Part shown: one piece after another, positions 8,754-17,012 of the stretch
Layout: each line of letters starts with the position of its first letter
Numbering within the stretch: the first letter of the stretch is position 1
DNA from: an uncultured Bacteroidales bacterium
GTDB taxonomy: Bacteria; Bacteroidota; Bacteroidia; Bacteroidales; UBA4417
NCBI GenBank assembly: GCA_903879715.1
Contig: CAIRMR010000075.1
Location: 1 to 33,385 of the forward strand
Reading direction: 5' to 3'
Length of the DNA: 33,385 nt
Notes under the pieces: generated by a model
Databases searched by the model: none
Told to the model about the DNA's origin: nothing
The model's input: the letters and a program-made list of their open reading frames with translations, nothing else
Made by a program: the position numbers and the translations under genes

Positions 8754-11264
8754 ATGAAATCTTTACGTATAGTCCTGTTAGCGATTAGTTTATTGGGCCA
8801 AATTTCAGTTAAAAGTCAGATAATTACAGCGAATGACTTATTAAATGCCAAATGGATTGGTGATTCAAAACCTTTGCCGGCTTACGATTCTTTATTTTAT
8901 AGTAACGATCCTGCACCAGTATTTCGTAAAACATTTAATGCCAAAGAGGAAATTAGGTCTGTAACGCTTTTTATCACTGCTGCCGGATACTATCAAGCTT
9001 CTATCAATGGCATAACCCTGGATCAAAACTATTGCGATCCGGCATGGACCGACTTTAGCAAAAGAGTTTATTACACGGAGTATGACATCACCAATAAGAT
9101 TAATTCAGGTGAAAATTGTATTGGCGTCACACTGGGCAATGGCTTTTATAATCCTTTACCTCTAAAATTTTGGGGATATTTAAACCTTCGCAATTACCTG
9201 CCTACCGGGAGACCTGTTTTTATTGCCAAAGTCAGAATTGAGTATGCTAATGGGAAAACTAAAGAGATTGTTACCGATCAAACCTGGAAGTATTCTTACG
9301 GACCTATCATGCGCAACAATGTTTATCTGGGTGAAGTTTATGATGCCCGTAATGAAATCGAGGATTGGAACAATTTGAAATATAATGACCGTAAATGGAA
9401 TATGGCTAATGAAGAAGATGGACCTGGAGGCCAATTAGAAAAAACATTTTTCCCACACATTCAAGTTATTGACCTCAAAAAACCAGTCAAAATTACTTCC
9501 GGAAAAGATGGAATATACTTAGTAGATTTTGGCGTAAACTTTACAGGAACTTTCAAAATAAAGTTTAGTGGGCAGCGAGGCGATACTATCCGGTTTCGTT
9601 TTGGCGAACGCATTTACCCCAATGGCGAACTGAACCCAATGACTGCCGTAGCCGGTCAGATTAAAGAAAAGGGAAAAGGAGGCGCTGGCGCTCCGGATAT
9701 AGCAGAGCAAGGAGGAATGTACATTTTTGCTGATAATAAGGAAGTCTCGTATATCCCGGCATTTTCGTTCAGTGTTTTTAGGTATATGGAAATATCAGGT
9801 CTGAAATACAAGCCTGACATCGCCGATATTGAAGGGATTACTCTTGGCACTAATGTGTTAGGCAAAAACAGTTTTTCGTGTTCATCAAAGTTGGTTAACT
9901 CCATTCAGGACGCAACTACCCGTGCATTTATCAGCAATTTGATGAGTGTTCAGTCCGATTGTCCCGGACGAGAACGCTTTGGTTATGGTGGCGATTTATA
10001 CAACATTGGCGAGTCGTTTATTTTGAATTACAATATGCAGTCATTTTACCGAAAAACATTGTACGACTGGGTTGACGCGGTAACGGACTCAGTTTTCATC
10101 GATTGTGCGCCAAACGTCGGGCTCAAATATTGTGGAATCAATTTCGAGGCCTCCATCCTTGAGCTTCAGGATAAATTACTGACGTATTATGGCGATACGG
10201 CCATCATTCGCGAATTGTATGATTTCGACCTGAACTGGATGGCAAAAGCTGCGCGGATGTTCCCTTCAGGAATTGTTGAAAATGGACTTGGTGATCATGA
10301 ATCGTTGGTAAATGTTCCGGTGCAACTGATAGGCACGGCATCTTACCTGAACTCGGCAAGAATCATGGTTCGGATTTCTGACCTGATGGGCGAACAGAAA
10401 AATAAACAACGTTTTATCGAACTCGAAAGCAAGATTAAAAAGAATCTGATCGAAATGTACTGGAATACTACCTCTTATGATTTAATCAATCACCAATCGC
10501 GCGAGGCATCGCTTTTATATATCAATACTTTACCTGAAAAAGCAAAAATTGAAGCCCTAGAAAAACTGAACAACTCGAAAGAACTGTTTAACAAACAAAC
10601 GCTATACGCTGTGTTTTTGTATTTCGATATTTTGCCTGAAACCGATAAGAAAGTTGCACTTGAACGACTGCTGAAAGCACTCGATGAAGCTCCCGCTGGA
10701 CATTTTACCAACGGAATTTTTGGGTTGAAATATATTCTGGAAGCTTTGTCGCAAAACGGGTATAGCAATCGTGTGTTTGAAATTGTTGATAGTCCGGAAT
10801 TTCCGGGATGGGGATTTATGGTAGATCAAGGCGCCACTACATTGTGGGAAACATGGCAAGAAAGTGACGATATTTATTCCAATTGTCATGGAATGTTTGG
10901 TTCGGTATCCGGATGGTTTTATCGCTGGATTGGGGGGATAAGACCTTTGGATGCTTATCCCGGTTTTAAGAAATTTACGATTGCTCCCACTGTTCCAAAT
11001 GACCTTTCTTATGCAAAATGCTCCTATGAATCGCCTTTAGGAATGATTGTCTCGAATTGGGAAAAGACTGGGAAACAATACACTTTTCACATCACAATTC
11101 CTGAAGGAGCAACTGCCAGCTTTGAATTGCCTTTCAGGAATCCAGGAAAAATTCTGGTCAGAAAAAGTATGGATAATACCCCCTTTTCACCATCGGTTCA
11201 AGCCAATGGAACCTGCAGTTTCGAGTTGAAATCAGGGACATATGAAGTAATTGCAAATCAATAA
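8754..11264 (+). CDS. GH78 family alpha-L-rhamnosidase
   Basis: An exported protein of 836 residues (signal peptide MKSLRIVLLAISLLGQISVKS). Residues about 55-200 form the rhamnosidase N-terminal beta domain (AAGYYQASINGITLD ... WTDFSKRVYYTEYDIT ... LGNGFY). The (alpha/alpha)6 catalytic domain carries SDCPGRERFGYGGD: D402, E407 and D414 are spaced like the three acidic rhamnose-contacting residues of the family motif. A second glutamate, E699, sits in ATTLWETW and is the likely base. The C-terminal domain starts near WFYRWIGGIRPLDAYPGFKKF. GH78 enzymes cleave terminal alpha-L-rhamnose with inversion. The absence of a sorting domain points to the periplasm. It is followed after 42 bp by the URO-D-fold gene, so the two are probably co-transcribed. 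Confidence 0.93.
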   Translation: MKSLRIVLLAISLLGQISVKSQIITANDLLNAKWIGDSKPLPAYDSLFYSNDPAPVFRKTFNAKEEIRSVTLFITAAGYYQASINGITLDQNYCDPAWTDFSKRVYYTEYDITNKINSGENCIGVTLGNGFYNPLPLKFWGYLNLRNYLPTGRPVFIAKVRIEYANGKTKEIVTDQTWKYSYGPIMRNNVYLGEVYDARNEIEDWNNLKYNDRKWNMANEEDGPGGQLEKTFFPHIQVIDLKKPVKITSGKDGIYLVDFGVNFTGTFKIKFSGQRGDTIRFRFGERIYPNGELNPMTAVAGQIKEKGKGGAGAPDIAEQGGMYIFADNKEVSYIPAFSFSVFRYMEISGLKYKPDIADIEGITLGTNVLGKNSFSCSSKLVNSIQDATTRAFISNLMSVQSDCPGRERFGYGGDLYNIGESFILNYNMQSFYRKTLYDWVDAVTDSVFIDCAPNVGLKYCGINFEASILELQDKLLTYYGDTAIIRELYDFDLNWMAKAARMFPSGIVENGLGDHESLVNVPVQLIGTASYLNSARIMVRISDLMGEQKNKQRFIELESKIKKNLIEMYWNTTSYDLINHQSREASLLYINTLPEKAKIEALEKLNNSKELFNKQTLYAVFLYFDILPETDKKVALERLLKALDEAPAGHFTNGIFGLKYILEALSQNGYSNRVFEIVDSPEFPGWGFMVDQGATTLWETWQESDDIYSNCHGMFGSVSGWFYRWIGGIRPLDAYPGFKKFTIAPTVPNDLSYAKCSYESPLGMIVSNWEKTGKQYTFHITIPEGATASFELPFRNPGKILVRKSMDNTPFSPSVQANGTCSFELKSGTYEVIANQ

Positions 11265-11306
11265 AGACCTCATATTATCAATACGGTATAAATAGCTATT
11301 AAACCA

Positions 11307-12446
11307 ATGACCTCAAAAGAACGTATTAATGCTGCGATGAATTTACAGCATCCCGACCGGGTCCCGTTAATGTGCCAGTTTAGCATCGGTAGTATGATGG
11401 TTCAACTACAGCCAAATCCGATTGAATTCTGGTATGATAAAAATGTTTTTGCTGAAGGTTTGGTAGCACTTTGCGAAAAATTTAAGTTCGATGGTATTTT
11501 GGTGAGTCTTCACGGGCACTCAGATAAATGGAGAAAAGACCTTCTCAGTACCGAATGTATTGGGGAAGGAGAATACAAACTGACCTATCCCGACCGCACC
11601 GAAGTCCATTCATGGACTGACCTTCCATTGGTTAAGTTTAATCAGCAGAAAACCATGCCGACCATCGAAGATATCGATGTTGAAAAGGACATTCCTTCGG
11701 TAATTAATTACATTCCGGTATCGCACAATCTTTACTTCGACATCGATCAGGAAAACATGTTTGATGTTTTTGATATCATCTACTTAAAAGTCGGGGAATC
11801 GGTTTCCATTCATGGAGAGATTACTTCGCCGTTTGACTATTTTCTAGATTTGGTAGGTTACCAGGATGGTTTGGTTGGGCTAATTATGGAGCCTGAAAAA
11901 TGCCATGCGATTATTGATAAATATGCCAACGGAGTCCGGGATCTGGCGGTTAAGATGTGTGACAAACACATTGATGCCATCAAAATTTCATCACCATTTG
12001 CCGGTATGGGATTTATTTCGATGGAAGATTACAATGAATTTGTATTGCCTTATGAGCGAAGGATTATTGAGGCAATTCGTGCCAAAGGAGTTCATGTTTA
12101 CATCCACACCTGCGGGTCAATTAGTGATCGGCTGGAGTTGATGCGGGAAAGCAAAACATCAGGGCTGGAATGTTTGGATCCGATCCCTGTTGGTAATGTC
12201 GACCTGGAGGATGCATTTAGACGGATTGGCAACGACCTATTTATTAAAGGGAATATTGATTCAATCAATTCGCTGCTTTTTGCTGATGACGAAAAGGCCG
12301 AAACCGATGTAAGGAAAATTATAGAAACCGGCAAGAACATGGGGAAAGGCTTTATTCTCAGTACTGCATGTTCCATCGCCCCGAAGGTAACCAAAGAACG
12401 CCTGCTGATGCTTTCGCAATTAATATATAAATACGGGCAGTATTAG
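11307..12446 (+). CDS. Uroporphyrinogen-decarboxylase-fold protein, likely a zinc methyltransferase-like enzyme
   Basis: A cytoplasmic protein of 379 residues opening with MTSKERINAAMNLQHPDRVPL, the usual start of the URO-D/MtaA superfamily (COG0407). It shows H267-T-C269 (YIHTCGS) and C355 (STACSIAP), the H-x-C...C arrangement that binds zinc in cobalamin- or coenzyme M-dependent methyltransferases such as MtaA, and that true heme-pathway decarboxylases lack. A methyl-transfer role is therefore more likely than heme synthesis. Its place between a rhamnosidase and a GH109 enzyme suggests handling of O-methylated sugars, but no corrinoid protein or reductive activase gene is visible here, so the substrate is unknown. 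Such genes are often found near glycan genes in Bacteroidota and Planctomycetota without a proven role. Confidence 0.8.
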   Translation: MTSKERINAAMNLQHPDRVPLMCQFSIGSMMVQLQPNPIEFWYDKNVFAEGLVALCEKFKFDGILVSLHGHSDKWRKDLLSTECIGEGEYKLTYPDRTEVHSWTDLPLVKFNQQKTMPTIEDIDVEKDIPSVINYIPVSHNLYFDIDQENMFDVFDIIYLKVGESVSIHGEITSPFDYFLDLVGYQDGLVGLIMEPEKCHAIIDKYANGVRDLAVKMCDKHIDAIKISSPFAGMGFISMEDYNEFVLPYERRIIEAIRAKGVHVYIHTCGSISDRLELMRESKTSGLECLDPIPVGNVDLEDAFRRIGNDLFIKGNIDSINSLLFADDEKAETDVRKIIETGKNMGKGFILSTACSIAPKVTKERLLMLSQLIYKYGQY

Positions 12447-12479
12447 TTTGAAAAACCAATGGGCATAAAATTTCAAACT
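12445..12479 (+). terminator. Possible terminator hairpin
   Basis: AGTTTGAAA (12445-12453, overlapping the stop codon) is perfectly repeated inverted as TTTCAAACT (12471-12479) around a 17-base loop. No long T run follows, so termination is only possible. Confidence 0.4.
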
Positions 12480-12581
12480 TTAAAGCAAAACGCTGCAACC
12501 TAATCTGCTTTATAATTATTTTTATTAATCAATGTTTTCCATTCTCCTTATTCTATACATTTACCAGATAATACCAAAATC

Positions 12582-14000
12582 ATGAAAAACAGCAACAGGA
12601 ATAACAGTCGCAGGAACTTCATTAAAATTGCTGCAGCTGGAAGTGCAGCGCTGGGATTGTCATCAGTAAGCAATGTTTTTGGCTCAACAGCCAATGATGA
12701 AGAGCAGAAATTATCAACCAAGCTCAAGGTTCCTGCTTCGAAAGGAAAATCTGTTATGGGACTTAGGTGCGAACCACTTAAAACAGTTCGCATAGGGTTC
12801 ATCGGGATAGGAATGCGTGGTATCGGTTCATTACAACGGCTATTGCAGATAGAAGGGGTTGAAATTATTGCAATTGCTGATGTTGTTCCCTCAGCAGTAA
12901 AATCTGGTAATAAGCAGCTTACGGATGCTGGATTTAAAGCAGCTATCGAATATACAGGCGAAGAAGACTGGAAAAAAATATGTGAACGCGATGACATTGA
13001 CCTGATTTATCAATGCACTCCCTGGTTAATGCATACTCCTGTTTCTGTTTATGCCATGAAACATGGCAAACATGCTGCCTGTGAGGTACCAAGCGCTGTT
13101 ACACTGGATGAATGCTGGGACTTGGTAAATACGGCTGAAGAGACTCAACGGCATTTTATGATGCTCGAAAACTGTTGTTACGATTTCTTTGAACTCAATA
13201 CCCTGAATATGGCCCGCAACGGCGTATTTGGAGATATTCTTCATGCTGAAGGTGCTTACCTGCACGATTTACGTGAGCTTAAGTTCAGGAAAGAAAATGG
13301 TTACCATAATATGTGGCGACTTGAATACAGCAAAATACATACAGGAAACCCTTATCCAACGCATGGTCTCGGTCCGGTTGCACAAATTATGGGGATAAAT
13401 CGGGGCGACAGGTTTGATTATCTTACATCAGTTTCAACCAAACAGGAAGGTCTGTCATTATACGCTGCAGAAACCTTCGGCGCAAATTCGCCGGAAGCTC
13501 TGCAGACTTATGCACTGGGAGATATGAACACAACGCTTATCCAGACTGTTAATGGGAAAACCATAATGATACAACATAATACAACCAGCCCAAGACCCTA
13601 CAGCCGGATTCAAATGATCAGCGGAACAAAGGGAATGGCAATTAAGTACCCTGAGGAACAGATAGCTTTGGAACCTGCTGCACATGAATTTTTAAAGAAA
13701 GAGGATTTTGATGCCCTGATGAAGAAATATGAGCATCCTCTGATAACCCGAATTGGCGAAAAAGCCAAAAAAGTTGGCGGGCATGGCGGAATGGACTTTA
13801 TGATGGATTATCGCCTTATATATTGTTTGCGCAACGGATTGCCTCTTGACCAGGATGTGTATGATGCAGCAGCCTGGTGCAGCGTTGTGGCATTAAGTGA
13901 GAAAAGCGTTCTAAACAAGGGAACTTCCGTTGAGATTCCTGATTTTACACGTGGTGCCTGGAAAAATGCAACTCCCTGGCCTGTTGTGTCTATTGATTAG
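12582..14000 (+). CDS. GH109 family glycosidase (Gfo/Idh/MocA fold, alpha-N-acetylgalactosaminidase type)
   Basis: A protein of 472 residues. A twin-arginine signal (SRRNFIKIAAAGSAALGL, about residues 9-26) predicts folded export, fitting a bound NAD(H) cofactor. The Rossmann motif GFIGIGMRGIG lies near residue 73. The blocks MMLENCCYDFFELNTLN, AEGAYLHDLREL and NPYPTHGLGPVAQIMGINRGD match GH109 enzymes, with Y258 and H261 in the YPTHG block known to hold the catalytic histidine of the family. GH109 cleaves glycosides through transient oxidation by tightly bound NAD, and the founding enzyme acts on alpha-GalNAc. Whether this one prefers GalNAc or another sugar cannot be read from the sequence. 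It sits 135 bp after the URO-D-fold gene and ends the plus-strand glycan region. Confidence 0.87.
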   Translation: MKNSNRNNSRRNFIKIAAAGSAALGLSSVSNVFGSTANDEEQKLSTKLKVPASKGKSVMGLRCEPLKTVRIGFIGIGMRGIGSLQRLLQIEGVEIIAIADVVPSAVKSGNKQLTDAGFKAAIEYTGEEDWKKICERDDIDLIYQCTPWLMHTPVSVYAMKHGKHAACEVPSAVTLDECWDLVNTAEETQRHFMMLENCCYDFFELNTLNMARNGVFGDILHAEGAYLHDLRELKFRKENGYHNMWRLEYSKIHTGNPYPTHGLGPVAQIMGINRGDRFDYLTSVSTKQEGLSLYAAETFGANSPEALQTYALGDMNTTLIQTVNGKTIMIQHNTTSPRPYSRIQMISGTKGMAIKYPEEQIALEPAAHEFLKKEDFDALMKKYEHPLITRIGEKAKKVGGHGGMDFMMDYRLIYCLRNGLPLDQDVYDAAAWCSVVALSEKSVLNKGTSVEIPDFTRGAWKNATPWPVVSID

Positions 14001-14013
14001 TTTTTCAACTCAT

Positions 14014-14036
14014 AAAATATCCTTTGCGGATATTTT
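14014..14036. terminator. Bidirectional terminator between convergent genes
   Basis: AAAATATCC (14014-14022) and GGATATTTT (14028-14036) form a 9-bp stem with a 5-base loop, giving a U run in both directions. It lies between the end of the GH109 gene and the end of the convergent beta-barrel gene, whose stop codon it touches. Confidence 0.65.
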
Positions 14037-14767
14037 TACCAATACTTTATACGAAGCCTCTTAACATTATACATTATTCCCACTTTTGCTCCGATATAAA
14101 AATTACGCGATTTCCCATATTGATCATGGGTGTTTGCAATCTGCCAGGTAGATTTATTGATATCAGTGAATCCAATTGCGGAATTCAAGGAAATGAGAAT
14201 CATCGTCTTCCTTGAGTAATTGAGTGCATACATCCTGTTCAGTGAAAAGTTCATTGAAATATCAGTTTTGTTAAATCTTTCCTTTGTTTCTTTCACAATC
14301 ATTCCCTCAGGGTTTGGCAAAGGGGAGCCACCATCACGGGTATAATCCTGCTTTGCATTTAAAAGCAACATTATATCCGGCCCGAATGAAACCCAGGTTG
14401 GATACTGTGTTCCACGTATACTCCTCATAACCATGAGTGGTAATTCAAAGTACATTAGTTTTATTTTTCGTTGGGCAACGCCTCCTGCCTGATATCCCTT
14501 GTAATTCTGCCCTAGCTGGCTAGCCAGAAATGATCCTGTGAAACCCCAATCCCGGTTATGGAAATAACTCACCCCTACTCCACCGGTAAGACCAAAAGCT
14601 GCACTATATTCAATTTCCTGATTTCCATACGCATTCTGATTTACAATCCATGTGCTGTTTACCCCGCTGATAACATTAAACCACAATGAGCCTCTTTGTT
14701 GCGCATGCACTTCTACTTTGAGGAAAACAAGAAAAATTATCGCCAAACTCAGAATATACTTTTTCAT
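14036..14767 (-). CDS. Outer-membrane beta-barrel protein (PorT/OMP_b-brl_2 type), copy 1
   Basis: A protein of 243 residues with signal peptide MKKYILSLAIIFLVFLKVEVHA. It has alternating hydrophobic strands (GLTGGVGVSYFHNRDWGFTGSFLAS, YPTWVSFGPDIMLLLNAKQDY, RNFYIGAKVGIMYNV) and ends in tryptophan, as usual for Bacteroidota barrels. It closely resembles the gene at 15510-16241, sharing NxTWI(V/L)NQNAYGN, the N-R-D-G-G region and TDINxxxWQIxNTHD. The role is unknown; small barrels of this group can be structural, adhesive, or T9SS-related. Its start codon directly abuts the repeat element at 14762-14863, which must therefore supply the leader of this mRNA. Confidence 0.78.
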   Translation of the reverse strand: MKKYILSLAIIFLVFLKVEVHAQQRGSLWFNVISGVNSTWIVNQNAYGNQEIEYSAAFGLTGGVGVSYFHNRDWGFTGSFLASQLGQNYKGYQAGGVAQRKIKLMYFELPLMVMRSIRGTQYPTWVSFGPDIMLLLNAKQDYTRDGGSPLPNPEGMIVKETKERFNKTDISMNFSLNRMYALNYSRKTMILISLNSAIGFTDINKSTWQIANTHDQYGKSRNFYIGAKVGIMYNVKRLRIKYW

Positions 14768-14863
14768 CTGTTTATTTTTTAATTTTTACGGGTCAGATGG
14801 AACTCGCCAGCAATAATCATCCCTCTGTGTGACAATTTATTGGCATGGCTCGTTTCATGTGTT
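14762..14863. repeat. About 100-bp hairpin-forming repeat element, copy A
   Basis: This stretch is related to the insertion at 24734-24841. The cores 14783-14805 and 24755-24777 match at 22 of 23 bases (ACGGGTCA, then G or C, then ATGGAACTC, preceded by TTTTT). Weaker matches follow (AATAAT...CAT, CTGTG, CATG). The right border CGTTTCATGTGTT (14851-14863) is identical to the left border of copy B (24733-24745). Copy A lies between TTTCATCTG (the start codon side of the beta-barrel gene) and TTTCATGTG. Its inner part can form an imperfect hairpin (GCCAGCAATAA with TTATTGGC). Confidence 0.6.
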
Positions 14864-15509
14864 CAGTATTTATTTGAAGGGTTTTATCGTACCAAAATGT
14901 AACGAAAGAAAATATTTTAAACATGTTTTGATTAAATCTGATATTCTGGATTACTAATGAATGGACCTTTACAAAAAACTTCATCTCTATTTTAATTATC
15001 CTTACCCTGTGATTAGATAAATCTACGTTCAAACAAATAGTATATGTTCCGTTATTTCCCGTTTGGCCAAAACACTTTTCAAAACTGTTCAGAATAACAA
15101 AAAATTGAATTAATGCTGTTTCTACTCCACTTTAATAAGAACTGTCCGAACCAAGTCAGCAACGCCTAATTGGAATTTGTTATTCAAACTGCCGAAAATA
15201 TATTCGCCAGAGCAGGATTTCAGATAACAACTTTGCGCATACCATAATGTAACAATCTATTCATTGATAATTAATATACTTAAGCATATAAAGTAATAGG
15301 GTATTATAAATAAAAAGAGCTGCACCGTATAAATATAGGGGTGCAATAAATATAACTCAACAAATTAATATTATTTTTAAATGTTTTTTGTATCAATAAA
15401 GTTTTCTGTCTATAAATCCTCTTTGTAAAATATAATAGCACCAAAACAAGATAAAATCACAGTATTTACACTATTTTGAAAATATTTTTTACTTACATGT
15501 ATATTTTGT
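14864..15509. other. AT-rich intergenic stretch with no recognisable gene
   Basis: Between the two beta-barrel genes there is a long, strongly AT-rich region. A 71-codon minus-strand frame (14817-15032) lacks any family feature and runs into the repeat element, so I do not call it a gene. A small hairpin (TGCACC near 15323 with GGTGCA near 15340) is visible without a T run. The stretch may hold the promoter of the 14767 gene or a decayed duplicate, but I see no direct support for either. Confidence 0.5.
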
Positions 15510-16241
15510 TTACCAATTCGATCCGCCTAACCTGGCAACTTTAAACATCAATCCAACTTTAAAACCAATATAAAAATTATGCGATCCCGTATAAATATCA
15601 TGTGTATTGGGAATTTGCCAATTCTTTGAATTAATATCAGTAAGCCCAAGTGCCGCGTTTGCAGAGAAAAGGAACATGATTTTCCTGAAATAATCCAGAT
15701 TGTACATCCTGTTAACGGAGAAATTAAGCGCAACATCAGCAAGTTTATATCTATCTTTTACATTCCCATCTATCATCCCATCCGGAAATGATAACGGGTT
15801 TCCGCCGTCACGGTTATATTGTTGTTTTGCATTCAGCAGAATCAGAACATCAGGACCAAACGATATCCACGTGGGATAAAGCTGACCCGGAACATTCTTC
15901 ATCATTTGTAATGGAATTTCCAGATATGTTAAGCGGACTTTACGATCGGCATCACCACCGGCCTGCACTCCGCTATAACTTTGGCCCAATTTACTCAACA
16001 GCACCGAGCCGTTAAATCCCCAATGCCTTCTATAAAAATAAGTTGCTCCAACCCCACCGGTTAATCCAAATGAAGAGGAATATTCGAATTCAGGATTGCC
16101 ATATGCATTTTGATTGAGAATCCAGGTGCTGTTAAGACCAGGTAACGCATTAACCCACAGCGAATGCAATTGCTGAGCTTTAGCTTCAACAGAAAGCAGA
16201 ATTATAAAAACTATTATATATCCTATACCTGATTTTTTCAT
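15510..16241 (-). CDS. Outer-membrane beta-barrel protein (PorT/OMP_b-brl_2 type), copy 2
   Basis: A protein of 243 residues, the same length as the neighbouring paralogue, with signal peptide MKKSGIGYIIVFIILLSVEAKA and a terminal tryptophan. Strands typical of a small barrel are visible (GLTGGVGATYFYRRHWGFNGSVLLS, YPTWISFGPDVLILLNAKQQY, HNFYIGFKVGLMF). The two genes arose by duplication, as seen from near-identical blocks spread over the whole length. Its leader reads TTTTTTCATCTGTTTGC when written on the plus strand, the same as the border of its paralogue but without the repeat element, so it looks like an empty site. Function unknown; probably an outer-membrane protein. Confidence 0.78.
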   Translation of the reverse strand: MKKSGIGYIIVFIILLSVEAKAQQLHSLWVNALPGLNSTWILNQNAYGNPEFEYSSSFGLTGGVGATYFYRRHWGFNGSVLLSKLGQSYSGVQAGGDADRKVRLTYLEIPLQMMKNVPGQLYPTWISFGPDVLILLNAKQQYNRDGGNPLSFPDGMIDGNVKDRYKLADVALNFSVNRMYNLDYFRKIMFLFSANAALGLTDINSKNWQIPNTHDIYTGSHNFYIGFKVGLMFKVARLGGSNW

Positions 16242-16424
16242 CTGTTTGCTACTCTTTTACCAATTTTACACTAAATGTCAAAACGTAAAAATTCACAATA
16301 CATTTTAAATTACGTTAATTAAAAACTTACTTAATTAAGTGAATACTCCAGTATAAACGAGAACGAAATGAAAATGTTTAGTTTAAAAGCGAAAGCAAGC
16401 AATAATAGTTAATGAATTTATATT

Positions 16425-16991
16425 TTAACTATTCCAAACAAATTTACAATTATTAAATTTCAGATTATCAGAAAAATGCTTTATTCCCTCTAAACCTTCA
16501 TCAAAATATAAAATTTTATCTGCCATGCCAAGGAAATCTGACATATCTTTCGCTTCAGTCTTCACCTGCAATCTCATCATTATCAGGAATAAACCCGGAT
16601 TAACTATACGTCTAAGACTCCGGCTTTCACATACAATCAGTTGCCCCTTAGCATAACTGAACAGAAAATGTAATATTGCCTGCTCAGTAAAGTTTTGTTC
16701 AACACGAATATAATAAACATGAGTTGCTCCGGCTTGAAGCATTTTAGCAGTATCCTTGTGAGATTCGGAATTTTTTTCTTCAAAAATAGTAAAATTTCCA
16801 TTGAAGTTTTCATTGTGATTTCCATTGTGATTTCCATGAAGTTCTTCTTCTCCGGGCTTAACGCTGGTAACTTTTAAACCAATTACTTCATGATTGACAG
16901 ATAATTTTCTGATAATACTACACGCCATGGTAGTTTTTCCTGAATTGCGCGAATTACCGCCAATCATAACCATTTCAGGTACAGAAATCAT
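16425..16991 (-). CDS. MobB-like P-loop NTPase (molybdenum cofactor related)
   Basis: A protein of 188 residues with a Walker A motif GNSRNSGKT at 12-20, followed by a GLKVTSVKPG strand, a DTAKMLQAGAT segment and a CESRSLRRIVNPGLFLIM strand. This is the layout of MobB, a GTP-binding helper in attachment of a nucleotide to molybdopterin. It follows the ModE-like gene after 21 bp, so the pair is probably one operon, which supports a molybdenum connection. It is longer than a minimal core because of an Asn/His/Gly-rich stretch (about residues 53-68, HGNHNGNHNENFNGNF) encoded by a 12-bp tandem repeat. No other cofactor genes are in the window, so the exact role is uncertain. Confidence 0.65.
   Translation of the reverse strand: MISVPEMVMIGGNSRNSGKTTMACSIIRKLSVNHEVIGLKVTSVKPGEEELHGNHNGNHNENFNGNFTIFEEKNSESHKDTAKMLQAGATHVYYIRVEQNFTEQAILHFLFSYAKGQLIVCESRSLRRIVNPGLFLIMMRLQVKTEAKDMSDFLGMADKILYFDEGLEGIKHFSDNLKFNNCKFVWNS
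16788..16835 (-). repeat. 12-bp tandem repeat inside the MobB-like gene
   Basis: Four 12-bp units in frame: ATTGTGATTTCC twice exactly (16812-16823, 16824-16835), then ATTGAAGTTTTC (16800-16811) and AGTAAAATTTCC (16788-16799), written on the plus strand. They encode the NHNG-type stretch, and copy-number change would keep the frame. Confidence 0.8.
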
Positions 16992-17012
16992 ATAAAAGTA
17001 AAACGTGGTTTG

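Noticed and set aside
11307-12446. HemE of heme biosynthesis
   Set aside because: The zinc motif and the glycan neighbourhood fit the methyltransferase branch better, and no other heme gene is near.
12548-12997. 149-codon minus-strand frame opposite the GH109 gene
   Set aside because: It is a shadow of the coding strand with no recognisable features, while the plus-strand frame has strong family motifs.
14817-15032. Minus-strand frame of 71 codons between the barrel genes
   Set aside because: No motif, signal peptide or family resemblance, and it overlaps the repeat element.
15320-15346. Small RNA or terminator around the TGCACC/GGTGCA hairpin
   Set aside because: A short stem in AT-rich sequence with no T run or promoter is too weak to call.
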